A stretch of 13,770 nt of DNA, from assembly GCA_049282265.1 (NCBI GenBank), contig JBAPTR010000019.1, positions 1-13,770 on the forward strand, read 5' to 3'. Source of the stretch: CAYUCJ01 sp049282265. Its GTDB lineage: Bacteria; Desulfobacterota; DSM-4660; Desulfatiglandales; Desulfatiglandaceae. This document shows positions 6,386-13,601 of this stretch, one piece after another. The first letter of the stretch is position 1; each line of letters opens with the position of its first letter. The notes under the pieces were generated by a model. The model saw only the letters and a program-made list of their open reading frames with translations. It was not told where the DNA came from and made no database searches. Position numbers and translations under genes: made by a program.

Positions 6386-8083
6386 CTACTCCCTCAAGTT
6401 CCTTCGGGCAAGTTTCCGGTACCTGATTCGGTGGGGCTGTGCGGCGGCTTCCCCGAGTCTTGCCTTTTTATCCGCTTCGTACTCCGTGTAATTGCCGTCG
6501 AACCAGGCAACTTTGCTGTTCCCCTCAAAAGCCAGGATGTGGGTCGCGATCCTGTCCAGAAACCAGCGGTCATGGCTGATGATAACGGCACAGCCCCCGA
6601 AGTTTTCAAGGGCCTCTTCAAGCGCCCGCAACGTGTTCACATCGAGATCATTGGTCGGCTCGTCCAGCAGAAGGACATTGGCCCCTTCCTTCAAGATTCG
6701 GGCAAGATGCACACGGTTCCGCTCCCCTCCTGAAAGGTTGCCCACCTTTTTTTGCTGATCGGTCCCTGAGAAATTGAATCTTGCAGCATAGGCCCGGGAA
6801 TTCACCTGCCTGTTGCCGAGCGGTATAGTATCCTGCCCGTCCGAAATGACTTCCCATACGGTCTTATCAGGGGGAAGGGCGTCGCGACTCTGGTCCACGT
6901 AGGCCAGCTGCACGGTTTCGCCTATCCTGAATTCCCCGGAGGTGGCTTTTTCTTTCCCTGTAATCGCCCGGAACAGGGTGGTCTTCCCCGCGCCATTGGG
7001 CCCGATGACTCCCACGATGGCCCCGGAGGGGATAGAGAAGGAGAGGTTCTCTATCAAGAGACGGTCGCCGTATGCCTTGCTGAGATTCTTGGCTTCTATG
7101 ACCACTTCGCCAAGGCGGGGACCGGGCGGGATGTAGATTTCCAGGTCCTTTCCCCGCTTTTCGTTCTCCTGGCTCAACAGGGATTCATAGGCGCTGATCC
7201 GCGCCTTTGCCTTTGCGTGCCTTCCTTTGGGAGACATCCTGATCCACTCCAGCTCCCTCTCCAGGGTTTTCCGGCGCTTGCTTTCTCCCTTCTCCTCAAG
7301 TTGCAGCCTCTTCTGCTTCTGCTCCAACCAGGAAGAGTAATTTCCTTTCCAGGGGATGCCCTCACCCCGGTCAAGTTCCAGGATCCAGCCCGCCACATTA
7401 TCGAGGAAATAACGGTCATGGGTTACTGCAATCACGGTGCCTGCGTAGCGTTGGAGGTGCTGCTCCAGCCAGGCAACAGACTCTGTATCGAGATGATTGG
7501 TCGGTTCGTCAAGAAGAAGGATATCCGGTTTCCGGAGGAGAAGTCTGCACAGTGCCACACGCCGTCTCTCTCCTCCTGAAAGCACGTTCACCGGTGTTTC
7601 CCCAGGGGGACAGCGGAGGGCATCCATGGCCATCTCAAGCTGTGCATCCAGATCCCATGCCTCTAGGGCATCAATCTTTTCCTGGACCTCTCCCTGTCGC
7701 TCGATCAGCTTGTTCATCTCCTCCTCGGACATGGGATTGGCAAACTGCTCGTTGATACGGTTGAACTCGTTGACCAGGGCAACGGTTTCCTTCAGCCCCT
7801 CTTCCACAATATCCCGAACCGTTTTCGTGTTGTCCAGTTCCGGTTCCTGATCGAGAAGGTCTACTGTAAGACCGGAGGAAATACTGGTCTGTCCATTGAA
7901 TTCTTTGTCGACACCTGCGAAAATTCGCAGAAGGGTGCTCTTCCCTGAGCCGTTAAGGCCCAGAACGCCTATTTTTGCGCCATAGAAAAAGGAGATGGAG
8001 ATATCCTTTAAAACCGGTTTCTTGTCATAGTTCTTGCTTACCTGGATCATGGAATAAATGATCTTGTTCGGTTCCTGGCCCAT
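6386..8083 (-). CDS. ettA: Energy-dependent translational throttle protein EttA (ABC-F ATPase)
   Basis: A 565-residue soluble ABC-F protein with two nucleotide-binding domains and no membrane segment. NBD1: Walker A GLNGSGKST (42-50), signature LSGGE (168-172), Walker B DEPTNHLD with E193, switch H222. NBD2: Walker A GPNGAGKTT (361-369), signature LSGGE (450-454), Walker B DEPTNDLD with E475, switch H504. The arm insertion in NBD1 (about 100-145) and the charged linker (about 250-320, including RMSPKGRHAKAKARI) are as in EttA. The tail ...QPHRIRYRKLAR is also typical. In E. coli EttA binds the ribosomal E site and gates the first peptide bond according to the ATP/ADP level. The start ATG 8083 has GGAGGG about 11 nt upstream. 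It is the last gene of the operon, 35 bp behind ygiQ, and convergent with the flavin oxidoreductase. All catalytic residues are present. Confidence 0.97.
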   Translation of the reverse strand: MGQEPNKIIYSMIQVSKNYDKKPVLKDISISFFYGAKIGVLGLNGSGKSTLLRIFAGVDKEFNGQTSISSGLTVDLLDQEPELDNTKTVRDIVEEGLKETVALVNEFNRINEQFANPMSEEEMNKLIERQGEVQEKIDALEAWDLDAQLEMAMDALRCPPGETPVNVLSGGERRRVALCRLLLRKPDILLLDEPTNHLDTESVAWLEQHLQRYAGTVIAVTHDRYFLDNVAGWILELDRGEGIPWKGNYSSWLEQKQKRLQLEEKGESKRRKTLERELEWIRMSPKGRHAKAKARISAYESLLSQENEKRGKDLEIYIPPGPRLGEVVIEAKNLSKAYGDRLLIENLSFSIPSGAIVGVIGPNGAGKTTLFRAITGKEKATSGEFRIGETVQLAYVDQSRDALPPDKTVWEVISDGQDTIPLGNRQVNSRAYAARFNFSGTDQQKKVGNLSGGERNRVHLARILKEGANVLLLDEPTNDLDVNTLRALEEALENFGGCAVIISHDRWFLDRIATHILAFEGNSKVAWFDGNYTEYEADKKARLGEAAAQPHRIRYRKLARRNLRE

Positions 8084-8118
8084 TGGGTTTGATACCCTCC
8101 GTGAATAAGATATTGGTC

Positions 8119-9813
8119 TCAGCTCTCCCCGATAATAACCGCTTTCTGTTTCTCCTTCCCCTTGGGATTTTTTTCCACAAAGATTTTTTCCCCGGTAAAG
8201 GGATTCAATCCCGTATGGTACATGAGGGTCGAATAGGTAGAGGGAGCGGGGGTAAATATCTGTATCTGCTCGGGTTTAATTCGAAGCTTTTCATTTACGA
8301 AGGCTTTCAAGTTCCGCATATCATCAAGATTGCATCCCGGGTGTGCTGCGATCAGGTAATAGGTCAGAAATTGCTTTTTTTGAACTGACTTTGACAAACG
8401 GTCAAAGAGCGTCTTCAGTTCAAGAAGCGAATCCGTATCAGGTTTCCCCATTAAGTCGAGTACGTTTCTTCGGGTGTGCTCCGGAGCTACTTTCATCTGG
8501 CCGGATACATGGTGGGACACAATCTCTTCAAGGTACTTTGTACAATGCCTTCGATCATTAAACAACAGATCGTACCTGAGACCGGAGGCGATGAAGGCCT
8601 TTTTTATCCCGTCAATCTGCCGGATTTTGGTTAACAGCTCAATCTGCCTGCTGTGGTTGGGCTTGAGATTCGGACAGATTTCGGGAAACAGGCATCTCCT
8701 GTCGGTACAGCTTCCCTTTTCAAGTTTCTTTCTGCACTCGAAACCATACATGTTGGCGGTCGGGCCACCGATATCCGGAATGTATCCCTTGAAATCCGGT
8801 AACCCCACGATCCGTTCAGCCTCCCTTATAATTGACCTGATACTCCGGGACTGGACCGTCCTTCCCTCGTGAACCGCGATGGCGCAGAAATTACATTCGC
8901 CGTAACATCCTCTGTGTGTCGGGATGGAAAACCTGATGGTATCCATGGCCCTCACATGACCGTTCTTTTTGTAAAAGGGATGGAGGTCTCTTTCAAAATC
9001 CAGTTCATATATCCTGTCGAGTTCTCTCTCCGACATGATGTGCGACGGCGGATTATGGACGAGGTACCTGTTTTGATGTTTCTGAACAAGGCCCCTCGCA
9101 TTTACCGGATCATTATTGTGATAAAATGTGTGAAAGCTCTCAATAAACTTTCCCTTATCATTCAGTACTTCCTCATATGAGGGGAGTTCTATATAATCAT
9201 CGGGTTTCTCCCCGGAGATGTAGCATATGCCCCTGATGTCCCGGTATTCCGCGCCGGCGTCCATTGCCCTTGCCAGGCTGACGGCGCTCTTTTCCCCCAT
9301 CCCGTAAACGAGCAGGTCGGCCTTTGAATCAAAGAGTATCGACCTCCGGATACGATCCGACTTAAAGTCATAATGGCTTATCCGTCTCAGGCTCGCCTCC
9401 ATACCTCCCAGTACTATTGGGGTACTGCTGCCCTTGAAGTGGTGCTTGATAAGATTTGTGTAAACGATAACCGCCCTGTCCGGTCTCCGGTTGTTGATCC
9501 CACCGGGCGTATAGTCATCCGATTTTCTTCGTTTTCCCGTGGCCGTGTAGTTGGCGACCATGGAATCAACGGCCCCGGCGGTAACTCCCCAGAAAAGCCT
9601 TGGCGAACCGAGACGTGTTATGTCTTTTCCTGATGAGACATCCGGCTGGGCGATTATTCCGACCTTAAATCCGGCGTCTGAAAGGACCCGGCCTATTACA
9701 GCCGTACCCATGTAGGGAGAATCTATATAACTGTCACCTGAGACAATGATGATGTCAGGCTGATCCCACCCGAGTTTTCGCAGTTCGCTTTTTGTGGTTG
9801 GTAAAAAGGGCAT
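8119..9813 (-). CDS. ygiQ: YgiQ family radical SAM protein
   Basis: A 564-residue protein. The N-terminal YgiQ-specific domain (about 1-290) opens MPFLPTTKSELRKLGWDQPD and contains SGDSYIDSP (25-33) and VLGGMEASLRRISHYDF (134-150). The radical SAM core follows with C303-x3-C307-x2-C310 in RGCYGECNFC, the ligands of a [4Fe-4S] cluster that cleaves S-adenosylmethionine. A second Cys set (C360, C369, C374, C380) in KGSCTDRRCLFPEIC may bind another metal or cluster; this is inference. KVAPEHT (441-447) and YYLIAAHPGC (485-494) are further family motifs. Members of about 600-740 residues carry a longer C-terminal tail (DUF3362 region). This one stops just inside it, so it is a short form. The reaction is unknown. 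It sits 22 bp after ywbE and 35 bp before ettA. No strong ribosome binding site is visible, which suggests dependence on upstream translation. Confidence 0.94.
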   Translation of the reverse strand: MPFLPTTKSELRKLGWDQPDIIIVSGDSYIDSPYMGTAVIGRVLSDAGFKVGIIAQPDVSSGKDITRLGSPRLFWGVTAGAVDSMVANYTATGKRRKSDDYTPGGINNRRPDRAVIVYTNLIKHHFKGSSTPIVLGGMEASLRRISHYDFKSDRIRRSILFDSKADLLVYGMGEKSAVSLARAMDAGAEYRDIRGICYISGEKPDDYIELPSYEEVLNDKGKFIESFHTFYHNNDPVNARGLVQKHQNRYLVHNPPSHIMSERELDRIYELDFERDLHPFYKKNGHVRAMDTIRFSIPTHRGCYGECNFCAIAVHEGRTVQSRSIRSIIREAERIVGLPDFKGYIPDIGGPTANMYGFECRKKLEKGSCTDRRCLFPEICPNLKPNHSRQIELLTKIRQIDGIKKAFIASGLRYDLLFNDRRHCTKYLEEIVSHHVSGQMKVAPEHTRRNVLDLMGKPDTDSLLELKTLFDRLSKSVQKKQFLTYYLIAAHPGCNLDDMRNLKAFVNEKLRIKPEQIQIFTPAPSTYSTLMYHTGLNPFTGEKIFVEKNPKGKEKQKAVIIGES

Positions 9814-9835
9814 AAGAATCAGTAGATTGTGTCAG

Positions 9836-10033
9836 TCAGCCGTGAATGGTTTTGACCCTCCCCACAAGGCCGTTTTCCAAGCGAACCTTGATCCCGTGGG
9901 GATGTGTGGCGGATTTTGTCAGGATATCCCGGACAATGCCTTCGGTAAGCTTTCCGGTTCTCTGGTCCTGCTTCAATACAATGGAAACTTTCAGGCCGGC
10001 TCGAATATCGGCTCTTGTTCTTCCGTCAGTCAT
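9836..10033 (-). CDS. ywbE: YwbE family protein (DUF2196)
   Basis: A 65-residue cytoplasmic protein, full length for the family. It has the family pattern DIRAGLKVSIVLKQDQRTGK, then GIVRDILTKSATHPHGIKVR, then LENGLVGRVKTIHG. It is a small all-beta-looking, basic protein. The family is found next to varied genes and has no proven function; an SH3/KOW-like fold binding RNA or protein is only a guess from its size and the G-x-V-x-x-I pattern. The ATG at 10033 overlaps the stop of the 31-codon micro-ORF as ATGA. Only a weak GGTGG lies upstream, so translation is probably coupled to the preceding frame. It is followed by ygiQ after 22 bp. Confidence 0.9.
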   Translation of the reverse strand: MTDGRTRADIRAGLKVSIVLKQDQRTGKLTEGIVRDILTKSATHPHGIKVRLENGLVGRVKTIHG

Positions 10034-10125
10034 TTTACCACCAGACCTTCTTTACTCATTTTTATGTTTTCCTCCAGCCTTTTATGGCCCGGAAGGTAAT
10101 GCCTGACGTCAAGGTATAGTGCCAT
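10030..10125 (-). CDS. Coupled 31-codon micro-ORF between the SpeE-like gene and ywbE
   Basis: The frame starts at ATG 10125, which overlaps the SpeE-like stop as TGATG. It ends with TGA at 10032-10030, which overlaps the ywbE ATG as ATGA. The peptide MALYLDVRHYLPGHKRLEEN continues IKMSKEGLVVK; it is basic and has no hydrophobic segment. An internal ATG (MSKEGLVVK) has GGAGG about 11 nt upstream, so a 9-codon leader is an alternative. I recognise no family. The exact fit between two stop/start overlaps argues that it is translated, either as a real peptide or as a coupling device that delivers ribosomes to ywbE. Confidence 0.5.
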   Translation of the reverse strand: MALYLDVRHYLPGHKRLEENIKMSKEGLVVK

Positions 10126-10799
10126 CAGGGTTTTTCTGCAAGCCAGATTGTGTGCCTGCCGCCTTTTCCGGATTTGCGGGCCCGCACGGTTACGGTTTCC
10201 GTCTGGAATCCGCACTGCTTCAGGCGACGGTTAAATGGTTCGTCTGCTCCGGAAGACCAGACGGCCAGGATCCCTCCGGGGCGGAGAGCGGAAAAGGACG
10301 TTTCCAGACCGGATATCCCGTAAAGGCGGTCATTGGTTTCCCTGGCAAGCCCTTCAGGACCGTTGTCCACATCAAGAAGTATGGCATCCCAGGCGGATGT
10401 TTTTCCCCTGATGGTTTCCGCCACATCCTCTTCTTTCACGGTTACCCGGGGGTCCTCCAGCGGCATTCCTGCAAGGTGCCCCAGGTATTGCCGGTTCCAT
10501 CTCACGACATCCGGGATCAGCTCGGATACGGTGATGCGTGTATCCGGGCCCGATTGTTCAAGTGCTGCCGCCAGGGTGTAGCCCATGCCGAGGCCTGCAA
10601 CGAGAATCTTCAGGCCGGATTTTCGTCTTATGCGGCCATATGCGAGTGTTGCCAGCGCATCTTCGGAACCATGGACGCGGCTGTTCATCAGTTCTGATCC
10701 TGCGGTTCGGATGGAGAATTCCCCGCCTCGCTTCAGCAGTGTGACTTCACCTTCATGTCCGCGGACTACCGCCCGGCCGATCTCTTCCCAGGGGATCAT
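10125..10799 (-). CDS. Spermidine synthase-like class I SAM-dependent methyltransferase fold protein
   Basis: A 224-residue cytoplasmic protein with a Rossmann-type core. Motif I is ILVAGLGMGYTL (65-76), the acidic residue of motif II is E93 in VSELIPDVVRWN, and the motif IV region is ILLDVDNGPEGL (140-151). A RPGGILAVWSSG strand (173-184) closes the core. This is the SpeE/spermine-synthase-like family. True spermidine synthases (about 280-300 residues) have a longer N-terminal beta domain and a D-S/T-x-D-P-x-G-P motif whose Asp acts in aminopropyl transfer. Here that motif reads DVDNGPEG and the N-terminus is short. It is therefore more likely a methyltransferase or group-transferase of unknown substrate than a polyamine enzyme. 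GAGGAG lies 6 nt before ATG 10799. It is the first gene of the operon with ywbE, ygiQ and ettA. Confidence 0.82.
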   Translation of the reverse strand: MIPWEEIGRAVVRGHEGEVTLLKRGGEFSIRTAGSELMNSRVHGSEDALATLAYGRIRRKSGLKILVAGLGMGYTLAAALEQSGPDTRITVSELIPDVVRWNRQYLGHLAGMPLEDPRVTVKEEDVAETIRGKTSAWDAILLDVDNGPEGLARETNDRLYGISGLETSFSALRPGGILAVWSSGADEPFNRRLKQCGFQTETVTVRARKSGKGGRHTIWLAEKP

Positions 10800-10863
10800 A
10801 CGCTTCTCCTCAACCGGCAGATGAATAGTGCAATCTGCATGTTTCTGTTTTTCGGCTTATACC

Positions 10864-10875
10864 CTATCATGATAG
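10864..10875. promoter_or_regulatory. 12-bp perfect palindrome upstream of the SpeE-like operon
   Basis: CTATCATGATAG is a perfect dyad 65-76 bp upstream of the SpeE-like ATG. On the minus strand it is followed by GGGTATAAG, which could be part of a -10 element, so the palindrome may be a repressor site. It lies about 12 bp from repeat family 2 copy 2. The operator role is inferred from position only. Confidence 0.35.
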
Positions 10876-11142
10876 AAATAAAGGGGGACGTAAAGGGGGG
10901 GCGGGGTTGAATTTAGTAGTAAGGAAAAAACAAGGATTCCAGAAAATACCCTGGGCTAATTGAAAAAATATCTCCGGTGACAACAGCCCGCCGGCCAGGG
11001 AGATGATTGCAAGGTCTTTGATCAAACTCAACAGCTTACCGATGGAATACCCCTCAAAGTCGCGCATGTTTTCCGCATACCGCAATTGCCAATCCTGCGG
11101 CTCCCCCATCGCATTGTCAGAGTGCGGGAGCTGGCCTCTCAA
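10867..11142 (-). CDS. Uncertain small ORF downstream of the mscS-like gene
   Basis: A 91-codon frame opening with TTG 11142, which overlaps the mscS-like stop as TTGA; an ATG at 11109 is an alternative start. The central part (DWQLRYAENMRDFEGYSIGK, then LLSLIKDLAIISLAGGLLSP) looks protein-like, with a moderately hydrophobic segment. I recognise no family. The last 20 or so codons read through repeat family 2 (giving FNPAPPLRPPL) and the stop lies in the palindrome at 10864-10875. The original end was therefore probably replaced by the repeat. No good ribosome binding site is visible. It may be a truncated gene remnant rather than a functional protein. Confidence 0.3.
   Translation of the reverse strand: MRGQLPHSDNAMGEPQDWQLRYAENMRDFEGYSIGKLLSLIKDLAIISLAGGLLSPEIFFQLAQGIFWNPCFFLTTKFNPAPPLRPPLFLS
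10887..10916 (+). repeat. Dispersed repeat family 2, copy 2
   Basis: GACGTAAAG, a run of seven G, CGGGGTTGAA, then TTTAG: the same blocks and orientation as the copy at 260-288. It lies between the SpeE-like operon promoter and the 3' end of the mscS-like gene. Confidence 0.7.
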
Positions 11143-12473
11143 GCTCCCATTCCCCGGTTTTCAGGGTCTTCTTTCGAGATCATCCGTACCTTGAGTTCCC
11201 CGCTCCGCACATGCAGATCGCTCTGCGGGAAGGGGATCTCGATGTTTGCCCCCTTCAGTTTGTACCAGATGGAGAAATAAAGGGCACTGCGGATAAAAGG
11301 AGTCAACCATGGCTCATCGATCCAGACGCGGAGCTGAAAGTCGATCGAACTGTTTCCATATTGTCTGAAAAGGACATCGGAGGGAGGCTGATCCAGGACC
11401 TTGCGTTCTTCCCTGGCCGCATCGAGAAGGATATCCCGCACCTGGTTGGGGTCGGAACCGTAGCTTACTCCCACGGGAATGTCCACCCGAACGAGCCGGT
11501 CACGGTAACTGAAATTGGTCACCTGTGACCCCACCAGATCGCTGTTGGGGATGATGATGTCAAGGCCTGCTCTGGTGCGTACAACGCTGCTCCGAAGTCC
11601 GATGGTGATGACCTTTGCGTCCGTTTCCCCAATCCTGATAATATCAGCCTGCTTCACTCTTCGCTCAATAAGGATGATGAGGCCGCTGGCAAAATTGTTT
11701 ACCACATTCTGCAGCCCGAACCCGACACCGATACCCAGGGCGCCAAGGACGATTTTCAATGTGGACAGATCAAAACCCAGAGAGCTGAGACCCACAAAGA
11801 ATCCGATGACCACGAGACAATAGCGCACCAGGGTCTCGAGACTCGTACTCGTGGTGGGATCAACCCCGATACCGGGCAGAAAACGGGAGCCCAGAAGACC
11901 TGAAAAAACTCGCGCACCTATCACAAAGGCCGCCATCAAGCCCAGGGCCAGCAAGATGGAAAAAACGGATATATCGGTAGCGCCGAATTTAAAGAACGGG
12001 TGTCCCAGCCAGCCTGCAATGCCGCCGAGCAACCCCAGTTGCTGCAGGATGACCAGCACAAAAACAGAGGGGATGATCACCCTTCGAATCCTGCGGCGCC
12101 GACTTCCCGGCGGGAGGGATTCCTTGCTCAGGGAGATGAGCAGTCGGTAGAGGAGGAAAAAAAAGAGAATGGGAATAAGTCCGAAAGGGTGTCCTGCCGT
12201 CTTGGACATCCGGCTCCAAATCCCGAAGAGCGAGTAGAATAGAATAGCCCACAAGGGCCAGAAAGAGACGCCCAGAAGCTCCAAACCTATCTTCAATCCC
12301 CGCGATTCTGTGAAGCCCGGGGATTCACGGTATCTGCGGAGGGTGCGGGCAGTAAGCACTCCCGGCAGATAGGAAATTATTGAAATGACTATAAGAAGTG
12401 CGGCGTTGCGCACCCAGGGTTGGCCAGCCAGGATGTAAAGGTGATGTACTACTGTGCTAAAGACCTGATTCAT
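11139..12473 (-). CDS. MscS-family mechanosensitive ion channel with extended N-terminal membrane domain
   Basis: A 444-residue inner-membrane protein from ATG 12473 (GGGGA 7 nt upstream); a TTG ten codons earlier is possible but unsupported. About seven hydrophobic segments are visible (near 21-40, 64-85, 97-116, 131-150, 165-187, 213-233, 236-265). E. coli MscS has three in 286 residues, so this is a long-form homologue. The pore helix and start of the cytosolic domain read LGALGIGVGFGLQNVVNNFA (243-262), then GLIILIERRVKQADIIRIG. The beta domain (RSSVVRTRAGLDIIIPNSDL) and the C-terminal alpha-beta portion ending EIPFPQSDLHVR are typical. The family releases ions and small solutes when membrane tension rises on hypo-osmotic shock. 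Some long forms have signalling or other transport roles. It is upstream of, and possibly co-transcribed with, the SpeE-like operon, but a 340-bp gap makes that doubtful. Confidence 0.94.
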   Translation of the reverse strand: MNQVFSTVVHHLYILAGQPWVRNAALLIVISIISYLPGVLTARTLRRYRESPGFTESRGLKIGLELLGVSFWPLWAILFYSLFGIWSRMSKTAGHPFGLIPILFFFLLYRLLISLSKESLPPGSRRRRIRRVIIPSVFVLVILQQLGLLGGIAGWLGHPFFKFGATDISVFSILLALGLMAAFVIGARVFSGLLGSRFLPGIGVDPTTSTSLETLVRYCLVVIGFFVGLSSLGFDLSTLKIVLGALGIGVGFGLQNVVNNFASGLIILIERRVKQADIIRIGETDAKVITIGLRSSVVRTRAGLDIIIPNSDLVGSQVTNFSYRDRLVRVDIPVGVSYGSDPNQVRDILLDAAREERKVLDQPPSDVLFRQYGNSSIDFQLRVWIDEPWLTPFIRSALYFSIWYKLKGANIEIPFPQSDLHVRSGELKVRMISKEDPENRGMGA

Positions 12474-12902
12474 GGTTTGATCCCCAAGGCAGATGAAGCG
12501 CAACTATTCGAGGTCCCGATTCAGATCGGTCGGATGACGGAAACTGATCGAACATTAGGTTTCTCCTGAGACAGCCCCCGCTCTTTAAGGGCAGTTAAAA
12601 ATATACCATTTCTAAGAAAACAATGCACGAGGATTTCTTCAGTCATTCCCCACGCGTCTTTCAAATGGACTGCTCCGGGACGCCCCCCTGGACCTTCCCG
12701 ATTATCGGGAATGAGACCTAAAGCGTTCTCTCCACCAATTTAACCTTGAAACCGGAAAAGCAGTCGGTTATACATGCGTAGATGTGCCGTTAACGTTTGA
12801 GCAGAAAAAAACCTGCCCAGTATTACGGAAAAGAAGACAGTGCTGAAAGCAGGAAATTTTTGGATGAAAAGCTTTTGAAACCAGTAAATATTATCTGATT
12901 CT
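12474..12902. other. Divergent intergenic region between the MscS-like and PAP2 genes
   Basis: No coding frame is convincing here. The region must hold promoters for both genes. The one clear element is the perfect inverted repeat TTCCCGAT-T-ATCGGGAA at 12695-12711. A-rich tracts near 12806 and 12850 precede the PAP2 start. No strong ribosome binding site stands before ATG 12903. Confidence 0.5.
12695..12711. promoter_or_regulatory. 17-bp perfect inverted repeat, candidate operator
   Basis: TTCCCGATTATCGGGAA has 8-bp arms around a single central T. It lies mid-way in the divergent region, about 190 bp before the PAP2 ATG and 220 bp before the MscS-like ATG. It has no following T-run, so a terminator is unlikely. 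Symmetry and location suggest a dimeric regulator site; this is inference. Confidence 0.4.
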
Positions 12903-13601
12903 ATGCCTGGATTTTTTTACCAATTGCCAAAAAATACCAGCCGGTGTTTTAAGGGTTATAAATTGCTCTGGCATCTTCTGGCCATAGTGCTCACGTACAT
13001 CATCGTAACTTCCGGTTTTGATTGGTTCTATTTTGTCTCCACCCAAAAACCCGTCCTGCGAACTTTGCTTTTTCCGGCGGTTAGACTGGGTATGATTTTG
13101 CCGGTCCTTGTTCCATTGCTCCTGTTGGCAATCGCCGCACCAAGAAAAGATCTCAAAATCAAAAATACGGCCTTTGCCCTGGGTCAGGCCGCCATTCTGG
13201 GTCTGGCCATCTCTTCCTTCTACAAAGTTTTTACCGGCAGAATTCCGCCCCCGCATTTCTTTGGCGGCGACGCCCTCGTCGACACCAGCCACGGATTTCG
13301 GTTCGGTTTTTTGCGCGGCGGAATGTTTTGGGGCTGGCCTTCTTCACATACCACCGTCGCCTTCGCCACGGCCGTCGTACTTTGGGAACTATATCCTGAA
13401 AACAATCTGGTCCGCTACGCGGGTATTTTGTACGCGTTCTATGTGGGAATTGGCGTCTCCATCAGAATCCACTGGTTTTCCGAATTCGTCGCAGGCGCCA
13501 TCATCGGTTCGGTAATCGGGGCAGTCGTCGGGACAAGTTTTCACCACCGCAGGTCAGGCATCAACCCACCACAGGCAAACGATCCTCCATCCAAGACATG
13601 A
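12903..13601 (+). CDS. PAP2-family (type 2 phosphatidic acid phosphatase-like) membrane protein
   Basis: A 232-residue inner-membrane protein with hydrophobic segments near 21-45, 52-78, 90-107, 148-164, 170-187 and 195-212. The three PAP2 motifs are recognisable: K108-x3-GRIPP (113-116), PSSH (146-149) and H190 in RIHWFSEFVAG. Members dephosphorylate lipid phosphates such as phosphatidic acid, PgpB substrates or undecaprenyl diphosphate, with the motif-3 His as nucleophile and the PSGH His as acid. Here the motifs deviate: the Arg of KX6RP is Pro115, the Arg six residues before H190 is Gly184, and the Asp four after it is Glu194. An Arg is present at 188. The protein may have altered substrate use or reduced activity. 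The C-terminal tail (215-232) is polar. No strong ribosome binding site is seen before ATG 12903, so the exact start is uncertain. No partner gene is visible in the window. Confidence 0.88.
   Translation: MPGFFYQLPKNTSRCFKGYKLLWHLLAIVLTYIIVTSGFDWFYFVSTQKPVLRTLLFPAVRLGMILPVLVPLLLLAIAAPRKDLKIKNTAFALGQAAILGLAISSFYKVFTGRIPPPHFFGGDALVDTSHGFRFGFLRGGMFWGWPSSHTTVAFATAVVLWELYPENNLVRYAGILYAFYVGIGVSIRIHWFSEFVAGAIIGSVIGAVVGTSFHHRRSGINPPQANDPPSKT

Noticed and set aside
10125..10799. Annotation as a true spermidine synthase
   Set aside because: The aminopropyl-transfer motif and the usual N-terminal domain are missing; only the Rossmann core matches.
12891..13292. A 133-codon minus-strand frame opposite the PAP2 gene
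   Set aside because: Low-complexity Gln/Lys/Gly-rich peptide antisense to clear PAP2 membrane segments and motifs.
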